From Streptomyces albicerus (GTDB lineage: Bacteria; Actinomycetota; Actinomycetes; Streptomycetales; Streptomycetaceae), in the NCBI RefSeq assembly GCF_008905045.1, contig NZ_VWMY01000031.1, forward strand, positions 56,315 through 120,314: a stretch of DNA of 64,000 bases, in the 5' to 3' direction. Below the pieces are notes generated by a model, which had not been told where the DNA came from, ran no database searches, and was given only the letters and a program-made list of their open reading frames with translations. Positions within the stretch are counted from its first letter, which is position 1. Each line of letters starts with the position of its first letter. A program made the translations under genes and the position numbers. This document shows, piece after piece, positions 34,912 through 42,606 of this stretch.

Positions 34912-35610
34912 TCACCCGTCGGACGCGGCCGCGTCCAGGAGGATCCGGGTCAGTTCCCGTGGCTGGGAGAACATCGGCCAGTGGCCCGTCTCCATCTCGA
35001 CCAGCCGCCAGTGCTTGCTCGTCAGCAGCTCGGCCACCTCTTCGCTCGGTTCGGGGTCGTCGAGCAGGCACTTGATGTACGTCGCGGGCAGCTCACCGAG
35101 TGGGCCCGCCAGCACGGCCGGCTCGGTCAGCGTGGCGCCCCGGTGCGGTGTCGCGCCGGCCGCGAGGCGGGCGATCTGCTCGTCGCTGAGGCCCTGGCCT
35201 TCGAAGTGGGCCGCGGGCGGCACGACCCAGAAGCCGCCGTTCTCGGCGATCGAGGCCAGCGCCTGGCCGGACGGCCAGGCCGACATGAACGACTCGCCGT
35301 CGACCGGCACGCTCGAATCGACGAAGACCACACGGGTCAGCCGGTCGCCGATCCGCTCGGCGGCCTGACCGACCGGGACGCCCGCGTAGCTGTGCCCGAC
35401 CAGGACGACGTCACGCAGGTCGAGCCGCTCCACCTCGTCGACGATGTCCTGGACATGGGTCTGCTGCCCGGCCGGGACGCCCTTCTTCTCGGCGAGGCCG
35501 GACAGCGACAACGCGTGGGCACCGTGCCCGGCCGCCCGCAGCCCCGGCACCACCTCGTCCCAGGCCCATGCTCCGAGCCTCGCGCCTGCGACCAGTACGA
35601 AATCCGTCAT
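34912..35610 (-). CDS. Alpha/beta-fold hydrolase
   Basis: A 232-residue small esterase-like hydrolase. It has the nucleophile elbow GHSYAG (Ser about 74), an FVDSSVP strand with the conserved Asp, and the C-terminal TGHWPMFSQP histidine motif. Its length and PGLRAAGHGAHALSLSGL opening place it with hydroxynitrile-lyase/salicylate-esterase-like proteins. The substrate is unknown. It is convergent with the laccase gene (10 bp between stops). Confidence 0.88.
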   Translation of the reverse strand: MTDFVLVAGARLGAWAWDEVVPGLRAAGHGAHALSLSGLAEKKGVPAGQQTHVQDIVDEVERLDLRDVVLVGHSYAGVPVGQAAERIGDRLTRVVFVDSSVPVDGESFMSAWPSGQALASIAENGGFWVVPPAAHFEGQGLSDEQIARLAAGATPHRGATLTEPAVLAGPLGELPATYIKCLLDDPEPSEEVAELLTSKHWRLVEMETGHWPMFSQPRELTRILLDAAASDG

Positions 35611-35723
35611 GACCGCAACATAGTGGCTCTGTCCGACAGTTGGCCGGCAGACGACACGGCGGCCGCCTATGCCGGTGTCAGTGCTGGTGCCCGTCGGGGG
35701 CGACGGGGTCGGCGCGACGATCG

Positions 35724-35735
35724 GGGAGCGCTCTC
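35724..35735. promoter_or_regulatory. LacI-type operator upstream of the lacI-like gene
   Basis: GGGAGCGCTCTC differs by one base from the perfect palindrome GAGAGCGCTCTC found upstream of the GH64 glucanase at 38381. It lies 60 bp before the regulator start, so autoregulation is likely. Confidence 0.65.
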
Positions 35736-35794
35736 AACGGCGGGTCGAACGGCGGCTATCCTGATCCACAACCGCCGCCCTGAGGAGCCCCGAG

Positions 35795-36844
35795 GTGATC
35801 GAGCAGTCGACAGAGCCGCGCCCCACGCTGGAGGCCGTCGCCGCCCGGGCCGGAGTCTCCCGGGCCACCGCGTCGCGTGTCGTCAACGGCGGCGACGGTG
35901 TGCGGGAACCCCTGGTCGAGCGGGTCAGGCAGGCCGTCGAGGAACTCGGTTACGTGCCCAACCAGGCTGCGCGCAGCCTGGTCACCCGACGGCACGACGC
36001 GGTCGCCGTGGTGATCGCCGAACCGGAGACACGGGTCTTCGCGGACCCCTTCTTCGCGCTGCAGCTCCGGGGCATCAGCAAGGAGCTGACGGCTCACGAC
36101 TCGCAGCTCGTGCTGCTGCTCACGGAAGGGCGCGACGACCACGCGCGCGTGGGCCGCTATCTCGCCGGCGGCCATGTCGACGGCGCGCTCGTCTTCTCGC
36201 TGCACCTCGACGACCCGCTGCCCGGCCTCATCCACGGCGTGCCGACCGTGTACGGCGGGCGGCCCGGCTGGAGCGACGGGTCGCGCGGAGCGGTCTATGT
36301 CGACAGCGACAACCGGGGCGGCGCCCGCGAGGCCGTACGCCATCTCGTCGGGCTCGGCCGCAGGCGCATCGCCCACATCACCGGCGCCCTCGACCAGACC
36401 TCGGCGGTCGACCGGCTCGACGGGTTCCGGGACGTCATGGTGGACGCCGATCCGAAGCTGATCGCGGAGGGCGACTTCACCCCGGCGGGCGGCGAGCGCG
36501 CGATGCGGGAACTCCTCGACCGCTGCCCGGACCTGGACGCGGTGTTCGCCGCCAACGACCTCACGGCCGCGGGGGCACTGCGCGTGCTGCGTGAGCGGGA
36601 GCGGCGGGTGCCCGAGGATGTCGCCGTGATCGGCTTCGACGACATGCTCCCGGTCACCGAGCAGGCCGACCCACCGCTCACGACGGTCCGCCAGGACATC
36701 GAGGAGATGGGCCGGCTGATGGCGCGGCTGCTGCTGCGTGGGCTGGACCGGACCGCTTCCGCGGGGGTGCCGGCCGGCGGCTTGGCGGGGGCCCCGGCCA
36801 GTGTCGTCCTGCCGACGACACTGGTTCGGCGGGCCTCGGCGTAA
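35795..36844 (+). CDS. LacI-family transcriptional regulator
   Basis: A 349-residue protein. The N-terminal LacI helix-turn-helix (PTLEAVAARAGVSRATASRV, hinge VPNQAARSLVTRR) is followed by a periplasmic-binding-protein-like sugar domain (VDGALVFS, DNRGGAREAVRHLVGLGRRR, VFAANDLTAAGAL, VIGFDD). GTG start at 35795 with GAGGAG 9 nt upstream. The same GAGCGCTC-type operator occurs before this gene and before the convergent GH64 gene, so it probably represses that beta-1,3-glucanase until a glucan-derived oligosaccharide is present. Confidence 0.92.
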   Translation: MIEQSTEPRPTLEAVAARAGVSRATASRVVNGGDGVREPLVERVRQAVEELGYVPNQAARSLVTRRHDAVAVVIAEPETRVFADPFFALQLRGISKELTAHDSQLVLLLTEGRDDHARVGRYLAGGHVDGALVFSLHLDDPLPGLIHGVPTVYGGRPGWSDGSRGAVYVDSDNRGGAREAVRHLVGLGRRRIAHITGALDQTSAVDRLDGFRDVMVDADPKLIAEGDFTPAGGERAMRELLDRCPDLDAVFAANDLTAAGALRVLRERERRVPEDVAVIGFDDMLPVTEQADPPLTTVRQDIEEMGRLMARLLLRGLDRTASAGVPAGGLAGAPASVVLPTTLVRRASA

Positions 36845-37048
36845 GCGCTCCGCGGGGTGGCTTGTGTTTTCGGTGCGGCCCGGTGGGGGCTGATCGCGCA
36901 GTTCCCCGCGCCCCTAAAAAGCAGGGGCTACCGCCCCCAAAGACGAAAGACAGGGGCGCAGCCCCGTCTTTCAGGGGCGCGGGGAACTGCGCGACCAGCC
37001 CCCACCGGGCCCGCAGACAACAATCCCCCTCCAGCGGAGCGCTTACGC
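36839..37048. repeat. Large nested inverted repeat between convergent lacI-like and GH64 genes
   Basis: Outer arms: GCGTAAGCGCTCCGC at 36839-36853 and its exact inverse at 37034-37048. Each contains the stop codon of the gene that ends there. Inner arms: 36874-36915 and 36973-37015, near-identical inverse copies of the dispersed intergenic repeat. A third small hairpin (AAAGAC...GTCTTT) lies in the centre at about 36947-36971. It is probably a bidirectional terminator; as DNA it could extrude a cruciform. Confidence 0.8.
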
Positions 37049-38269
37049 TCCGACTGTCACCGTGAAGCGCCGCGGGTTGCCGTCGTGGGCCGCGCCGGAC
37101 ACGTCGGGCTGGCCGTCCGGGCGTACGTCGTCGTACGGGAAGGCATAGCCGATGGGCGAGTTGGCGTGCACCACGCGTGCCCAGTGATTGGTGACCGTGC
37201 CCTTGTAGTAGTCGGCCGTGGTCGTGCCGTTGGGCTGGCTCGGGTGGGTGAGCATGATCGAGCGGTTGAAGCCGGCGGCGAGGCGGGCGAGGAGGGCCTT
37301 CTTGTCGTCGGGGTCGCCCGGGTTGTTGGCGAACGGGCCGTGGTTGCAGGTGAAGACGTCCTTCGACGTGGGCTTGGCGAAGGTGTGGCCGCCGGTGAAG
37401 GTGAGCGTGTCACCGCTGACCCGGCCGGTGAGCACGCCCCGGCCGCCCTGGAGGTCGATCTTCAGGTCGGTCGAGCGGTACTTCGCCCAGACCTGGTCGA
37501 TGTAGCTGGTCCAGAGGTCGCGGAACGGCATCTCGGCGGGGCGGTCGAAGTACGGAGCCATCAGGTTCTGCGGGGAGATCACGCGCAGTACGGAGCCGCC
37601 GTCGCCCCGGATCACCAGCTTGTCCCAGGGCTGGCCGTCCCTGGCCGCCTGCGCCGTGAGGTCCGCGGCGATCCTGTCGACGGCGCCGTTGGGCAGCGGC
37701 GCGACGGTGTGCGTGGCGTCGCCCTCCAGCGTGAGGCCGATCGGCAGGGCGGTGACCAGGTCGACGTAACTGATGTTGGCGTACAGCTGCTGGGGGTTGA
37801 ACGTGAACTCGCAGAACGACCAGGTCCTGCCGTAGTTCGGGTCGGCGGGCGTGGCGAACGCGGGCTCGACCAGCGAGGGGCCCGGGTTGAGGAAGAAGTC
37901 GAGGGTGCTGTCGCGCACGAAGTAGACGCGGGCGCCGAACATCTGAGGAAGCGTCAGGACCTTCGGGGCGGAGCCGGCGGCGCCGAGCGGTATGGCGCAG
38001 TCGACGGGCAGCGGGGTCTGCGGTGCGGAGGGTGACGAGGGACGGTAGACACTGCCGTCCGCCCGCAGCAGGACCCAGTTGCCCGTCGACTGCTCGTGCC
38101 CGGTGACGTACGCGCGGACGGTACCCGGCAACGAGGCGTTCTTGAGGGCGAGTTCACAGGTGGCGGGGGCGGCCTTGGCGTCCGGGCTGAGAGCGCTTCC
38201 CCAGACGGGATAGCTCGCGGCGGTGGTGACGGCTGCGGCTCCGGTCAGGAACGTTCTGCGTGAGATCAC
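37043..38269 (-). CDS. Secreted beta-1,3-glucanase, GH64 (laminaripentaose-producing type)
   Basis: A 408-residue protein with a Tat-like signal (SRRTFLTGAAAV) and the GH64 core: VYFVRDSTLDFFLNPGP, RTWSFCEFTF, the YANISYVDLVT segment that carries catalytic residues in this family, and FTCNHGPFANN. It hydrolyses fungal and laminarin-type beta-1,3-glucan outside the cell. No carbohydrate-binding module is appended. The perfect LacI operator at 38381, about 110 bp upstream, points to control by the neighbouring LacI protein. Confidence 0.88.
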   Translation of the reverse strand: MISRRTFLTGAAAVTTAASYPVWGSALSPDAKAAPATCELALKNASLPGTVRAYVTGHEQSTGNWVLLRADGSVYRPSSPSAPQTPLPVDCAIPLGAAGSAPKVLTLPQMFGARVYFVRDSTLDFFLNPGPSLVEPAFATPADPNYGRTWSFCEFTFNPQQLYANISYVDLVTALPIGLTLEGDATHTVAPLPNGAVDRIAADLTAQAARDGQPWDKLVIRGDGGSVLRVISPQNLMAPYFDRPAEMPFRDLWTSYIDQVWAKYRSTDLKIDLQGGRGVLTGRVSGDTLTFTGGHTFAKPTSKDVFTCNHGPFANNPGDPDDKKALLARLAAGFNRSIMLTHPSQPNGTTTADYYKGTVTNHWARVVHANSPIGYAFPYDDVRPDGQPDVSGAAHDGNPRRFTVTVGA

Positions 38270-38380
38270 GGAAGTCTCCTGGGGTGTGGGGGGTGCAGGG
38301 ATGGGCCGGTGTGTGGGGCACCGGCCCCCTGCGGGGCACCACTGTTCCCAGGGGGAGTTGAAGCGTCAAGGGTTATGACT

Positions 38381-38392
38381 GAGAGCGCTCTC
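38381..38392. promoter_or_regulatory. Perfect LacI-type operator upstream of the GH64 gene
   Basis: GAGAGCGCTCTC is a 12-bp perfect palindrome of the CebR/BxlR-like actinomycete LacI class, 112 bp upstream of the GH64 start codon. Its near copy lies before the lacI-like gene. Confidence 0.75.
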
Positions 38393-38458
38393 GAAATCTT
38401 CTTGCGTTCAGAAGTTGACGGTGCAACAGGGGGTGATGAGTCGGTGGACGGGCCTGCG

Positions 38459-38498
38459 AGGGGGCCGAGTCTCGCCAAAGAGACCCGGCCCCCTTTAT
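38459..38498. terminator. Rho-independent-like terminator downstream of the VOC gene
   Basis: Fifteen-base arms 38459-38473 and 38480-38494 pair with a single mismatch around a 6-nt loop; a TTTAT follows on the + strand. It separates the VOC gene end (38526, minus) from the GH64 regulatory region. Confidence 0.7.
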
Positions 38499-38525
38499 CA
38501 GCTGCCAGTCATCAGCGATCAGCGA

Positions 38526-39317
38526 TCAGCTCTGCGGCGGCTCGCTCTTGATCACCGCGAAGCGTGCCCCGTACGGGTCGGCGAGCTTCGCCATGCGGCC
38601 GACGCCCTCCGCGGATGTGGCGGGCATCCGGACCGTGCCGCCCAGCTCCTCGGCCTTGGCGACCACGGCGTCCGTGTCCGCGACTTCGAAGTACGGCAGC
38701 CAATAGGCCCCCGCCGCCTGCTCCGTCGGGTCGTCGGCCAGCGGGACGACACCGCCGAACATGGCGTCCTCGCCGCCGTCCGCGGGGTTGATGCAGGTGT
38801 ACGTGCCACCGGGGAAGGGGACGGCCGACGTCTCCAGGCCCAGCACGGAGTTGTAGAACGCGGCCGCCGCGGCCATGTCCGGCGTGTAGAGCTCGACCCA
38901 GCACAGGGAGCCCGGGTCGCCGGCCACATCCAGACCCTTGAGCTGGTTCGGCTGCCAGATGCCGAAGCTGACGCCCGCGTTGTCGGCGAGGATGGCCAGA
39001 CGCCCCCTGTCCATGACGTCGTCGGGAGGAATCAGAACGCTGCCCCTTGCCTGCTCGGCCGCCTTGGCCGTGGCGTCGGCGTCCGGGCTCTGGAAGTACA
39101 CGGTCCAGGACGGCGGCCCCTGCTCCGGTGTGGTCTGCATGGCGGCCGCGACGGTCTTCCCGGCCAGTTGGAAGAAGCCGTAACCGCCCGAATCCGGGCC
39201 CGCCGACTGGAAGTCCCAGCCGAAGAGGCCGTTGTAGAAGGACTGTGCGCCGTCGATGTCGCTGGTGCCGAGGTCGACCCAGTTCGGGGCGCCTGTGACA
39301 AAACGGGTGGTGAGCAT
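38526..39317 (-). CDS. Two-domain VOC (glyoxalase/bleomycin resistance-fold) protein
   Basis: A 263-residue protein with two tandem vicinal-oxygen-chelate domains (about 5-120 and 135-260), each with a W-VDL/VELYT opening and an AxxFYNxxLGW/LGLE core (FYNGLFGWDF and FYNSVLGLET). Such CFP32-like proteins occur widely in actinomycetes with unknown substrates; they may bind metals or drugs. A GGAGGG ribosome binding site precedes the ATG at 39317. Confidence 0.88.
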   Translation of the reverse strand: MLTTRFVTGAPNWVDLGTSDIDGAQSFYNGLFGWDFQSAGPDSGGYGFFQLAGKTVAAAMQTTPEQGPPSWTVYFQSPDADATAKAAEQARGSVLIPPDDVMDRGRLAILADNAGVSFGIWQPNQLKGLDVAGDPGSLCWVELYTPDMAAAAAFYNSVLGLETSAVPFPGGTYTCINPADGGEDAMFGGVVPLADDPTEQAAGAYWLPYFEVADTDAVVAKAEELGGTVRMPATSAEGVGRMAKLADPYGARFAVIKSEPPQS

Positions 39318-39685
39318 GTTGCCCTCCTCTAAGGGTCCCGCTGCCTGCTGTGCTGAGTCTTGCACCGCGCACTGACATCTGCCGCTGGGCATGGCGGGTG
39401 GGGTGGTTACTCTTTGTGATCGACTGGCCGTGGTGGGGTGTGGGGGCCCGCAGTGGGGGCGTGCGGTGGTGGGCTCGTGCGGGTCGGTGGGGGCTGGGCG
39501 CGCAGTTCCCCGCGCCCCTATGGGGCGCCGGCTGTAGGGCGCGCCGGTGTGCGAATGGACGGCTTCGGGCTGCATCATTGGGGTTCGCCCGTGGTCGTGG
39601 GGGAGGTTCCCAGGACGAGCTGTCGGGGCGAGTCGTTGATGTGGCGTTGATCGAACGTTTTTCGGTGCGCGGCACGATCGCCGGC
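39318..39685. other. 368-bp divergent intergenic region with a dispersed repeat copy
   Basis: Lies between the divergent VOC and WhiB genes. It holds the repeat at 39478-39528. The rest shows no ORF of coding character and no clear promoter consensus. Confidence 0.5.
39478..39528. repeat. Dispersed intergenic repeat, reverse orientation
   Basis: Carries CGCGCAGTTCCCCGCGCCCC, the reverse complement of the block at 6816, and ends in the GCGCCCC-TAT-GGGGCGC stem (39512-39528). It sits upstream of both flanking genes, so it is not simply a terminator. Confidence 0.7.
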
Positions 39686-39931
39686 ATGCACAACGACACC
39701 ATCGCCGCGCCCGATCTCTCCTGGCAGGAAGGGGCGCTGTGCGCTCAGACCGGATCCGACTTCTTCTTTCCTGAGCCGGGCAGCTCGGTGCGCGAGGCGA
39801 AGCGCATCTGCGGACTGTGCGAGATGCGCTCCGCGTGCCTCGAGTACGCGCTCAACCACGACGAACGCTTCGGCGTCTGGGGCGGCCTCTCCGAGAAGGA
39901 GCGGCTCAGCCTTCGACGCACACAGCACTAG
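39686..39931 (+). CDS. WhiB-like iron-sulfur regulator
   Basis: An 81-residue Wbl protein with the four cluster-binding cysteines (ALCAQ; CGLCEMRSACLEYAL) in the C-x(n)-C-x2-C-x5-C pattern, the GVWGGLSEKER turn and a short basic C-terminus (LSLRRTQH) for DNA binding. Such proteins bind a 4Fe-4S cluster and modulate sigma-factor-dependent transcription in development or stress. ATG at 39686; no clear ribosome binding site, so the transcript may be leaderless. Confidence 0.93.
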   Translation: MHNDTIAAPDLSWQEGALCAQTGSDFFFPEPGSSVREAKRICGLCEMRSACLEYALNHDERFGVWGGLSEKERLSLRRTQH

Positions 39932-39979
39932 AGCCGGCACTGGCACCGGCACTACTGCTGGTAATGATGGCGGCATCCC

Positions 39980-42451
39980 TCACTCGTAGGTCACCGTGAA
40001 CTGCCACGTCCCGGCCGGCACGTGCACGTCGTGGCCCGTCACGACCAGCTCCCGCCCGTCGGCGGACGCCGCCCGCACGCGGCCGAACCGGCATGGATAG
40101 ACGAACCGCACCCGCTCCGGCGCCTGTGTGATGTCGACCGTCACCGTCCGCTCGGCCGGATCGTGCGTGAGCCGGTACCCGAACGGCTCCCCGAAGAGCG
40201 TCGGCGCCGCGTCCACCGCCAGCCTTTCGCCCTCCGGCACCCAGTGCGGCCGTACTCCCGGGGCGATGTACACATGCGGATCGTGGTCCTCGTCCGCCTC
40301 GAAGAAGAGGATGTCGCGGATCAGCAGCAGATACTCGGCGGCCGCCCAGCCGTGCGGGATGTCGCCCATGTACCAACGCGAGTACGGGACTTCGGCGAAG
40401 TCCGAGGCGACCGGGAACGCGTGCTGCTCGTTCCACGCGCCGAGTGCCGCCACCCGCCCCGCCGTTCGCGGGAAGCCCGCGCCGACCGTCCAGCCGAGCA
40501 GCTCGTCCATCCGGGCGGGATCGCCCGCGAGCAGGTACGCGTGTGCCAACTGCAGGGTCAGATAAGGCCCGTACGCGTTCCAGGCCGCCTCGTGCCGGTA
40601 GCCGCCGGTGACGAAGTGCGCGTACATCGTGTCCAGGGTGAAGCGGGCCGCCCGGTCGACCTCCTCACCCAGCTTGCTGCCCATGTGCAGGCGCAGCGGA
40701 TGGAAGTAGGCGGCCGTACCGATCATCGTGGAGTCGAGCCGTCCGACGTCGGCAGGGCCGGTCGGGATGTACGTCTCCCAGGCGCCGCGAGCACGCTGCT
40801 CGGCCAGCACCCAGCGGATCGAGTCACCGGTGGCCCGCTTCAAGTCGTCGAAGGCGGCCCAGAGTTCGGGCACCTCCGGCGCGCCGATCCGTTCCGCGAG
40901 GCGCGCCGACTCGTACAGTCCGGCGAGGCCCCAGAGGTCGTCCCAGTAGTGCGGCTTGTCGCGTTCGCCGAGGTGCTCGGCGCTCCAGCCGCTGTGCAAC
41001 AGCCCGTATCCGTCACGGTTGTCACGCAGCCAGCGGGCCGCGTCGCGCACATAGGGGACGTACAACTTCGCCCCGAACGCCGCGTCCTTGCCGCTCGTGC
41101 GGTCGAACCGGCCGATCGCCCACAGCGCCTGGCCGTTGCTGTCCCACTCGCGGTCGTCCCTCTCGTGCGGGCCGCCGTAGAAGCCGTACTCGGCGCACGG
41201 GCCGATCCGGCCGGTGCCGCGGTTGAACTTCAGCGGATAGTGCGTGCCCAACTGGTGCTCGGCCAGGGCCGTATCCCCGACCAGCGAGCAGGCCGTGGCC
41301 TCCACGGACGAGTCACGGATCCAGAACGAGTCGTAGACGGTCGGGCCGGGATGGATCTCGCCGTGGTCGGAGAGGATCAGCAGCTGCGACCGCGCCTGGC
41401 GGAAGAGATCCGCCAGATGCCCTACAGGGCCCGGCAGTTGGGGCTGCAGCCCCTGTCCGAGCAGCTTCGCCGCCCAGAAGTCCCGGTTGGCGGACTCCAG
41501 TTCCGTGGCCGGCGTCGCCCTCAGCTCCGCCAGGTCGTCGGCTCCCGCGTACAGATCGACCGGCAGCCGTACGTCGATCTCGAAGACCTCGTCCGCCACC
41601 ACCCGGAACGGCCAGGCGAACACGGCACTGCACAGCCCCGCCACCTGGTCCTGCGCCTCCAGTGCGCCGTTCAGCTTGCCGCCCATCACCAGGTCGTGGA
41701 ACGGGCTGTGGGCCAGATACGAGTCCGGGTCGAAGGAGAAGTCCGGATTGCCGTACACGCCGTACTGCTCGGGCGGGGTGTCGAAGACCGGCCCCCATCC
41801 CGAGTTGGTCTCCACGCGCTGTTCGTCCGGCAGATGTCGCAGGTACGTGAGCCGCCGGTCGGTGATCTGCCGGCCGTTGCGGTCGTGCCGCTGGAACCCG
41901 CTCGGCCCGGCCGGCATCACCGCCGCGCACAGCAGCCCATCACGCGGCTGACCGGTCGGACTGCTCACCGTCACCCGGGTGACGGCCAGGTCCCGCTGCC
42001 GCGCGCCGACGGGCGTGGCGAAGGTGCGCTGCACGAACTCGACGTTCTCCGGCGTACGGAACGTCGTCAGGACCACCGGTAAGTGCGGTGCTTCCATGCG
42101 CTGTTCGACGTTTCCGCCGTCCGGGAGCTGGGGCAGCCGCAGCGTGCCCGTCGCCGGGTCGTGCAGGAAGAACGAGAGGCAGTACTTGTCGTAGACCGGC
42201 TCGATCTCGCCCGCCTGTCCGATCAGGGACTCCTGCCGGTGGTCCTTGACGCCGACCATGTGCCAGTAGCGGTACAGGGCGTTGGAGGCGAAGGCCGCCT
42301 CCTTCGATTCGTACGTACCGGCGTCGAAGTCGTCGCTCCACCGCCGGAAGGCCTGCTGCGCCCACCAGGGCACGGGATACGGGACCTGCGCCCGTCCCGC
42401 CCAGCCGCGCCACATGACCTCGTAGAACATCCACTCATGGGTCTGTGCCAT
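39980..42451 (-). CDS. Six-hairpin (alpha/alpha)6-barrel glycosidase-like protein
   Basis: An 823-residue cytoplasmic protein without a signal peptide. The C-terminal two thirds contain blocks typical of MGH/GH63-like barrels: YDSFWIRDSSVEATACSLVG, REWDSNGQALWAIGRF, HYWDDLWGLAGLYESARLAE and AWNEQHAFPV, with acidic residues that could be catalytic. The N-terminus is a beta-rich domain. The substrate is unknown and I cannot name the GH family. GGGGGTGA lies 7 nt before the ATG at 42451. It stands alone between WhiB and the helical-repeat protein. Confidence 0.75.
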   Translation of the reverse strand: MAQTHEWMFYEVMWRGWAGRAQVPYPVPWWAQQAFRRWSDDFDAGTYESKEAAFASNALYRYWHMVGVKDHRQESLIGQAGEIEPVYDKYCLSFFLHDPATGTLRLPQLPDGGNVEQRMEAPHLPVVLTTFRTPENVEFVQRTFATPVGARQRDLAVTRVTVSSPTGQPRDGLLCAAVMPAGPSGFQRHDRNGRQITDRRLTYLRHLPDEQRVETNSGWGPVFDTPPEQYGVYGNPDFSFDPDSYLAHSPFHDLVMGGKLNGALEAQDQVAGLCSAVFAWPFRVVADEVFEIDVRLPVDLYAGADDLAELRATPATELESANRDFWAAKLLGQGLQPQLPGPVGHLADLFRQARSQLLILSDHGEIHPGPTVYDSFWIRDSSVEATACSLVGDTALAEHQLGTHYPLKFNRGTGRIGPCAEYGFYGGPHERDDREWDSNGQALWAIGRFDRTSGKDAAFGAKLYVPYVRDAARWLRDNRDGYGLLHSGWSAEHLGERDKPHYWDDLWGLAGLYESARLAERIGAPEVPELWAAFDDLKRATGDSIRWVLAEQRARGAWETYIPTGPADVGRLDSTMIGTAAYFHPLRLHMGSKLGEEVDRAARFTLDTMYAHFVTGGYRHEAAWNAYGPYLTLQLAHAYLLAGDPARMDELLGWTVGAGFPRTAGRVAALGAWNEQHAFPVASDFAEVPYSRWYMGDIPHGWAAAEYLLLIRDILFFEADEDHDPHVYIAPGVRPHWVPEGERLAVDAAPTLFGEPFGYRLTHDPAERTVTVDITQAPERVRFVYPCRFGRVRAASADGRELVVTGHDVHVPAGTWQFTVTYE

Positions 42452-42606
42452 GGTGTTCACCCCCTTCGGGCACCGTTGCACCACGAGGGCGGGCCGTAAA
42501 TGCGTACGGCGGACCGACTGTTGGTGCGACAGGGGATTCCGCTTCGCCGTCGGCCACATCGGGAATTCGGCGCGCGTCACGGCTCCCGGCAGGCACAATC
42601 CACCCC

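Noticed and set aside
40022..42082. 686-codon + frame opposite the six-hairpin glycosidase-like gene
   Set aside because: Antisense shadow; the minus frame has conserved blocks and a good ribosome binding site.
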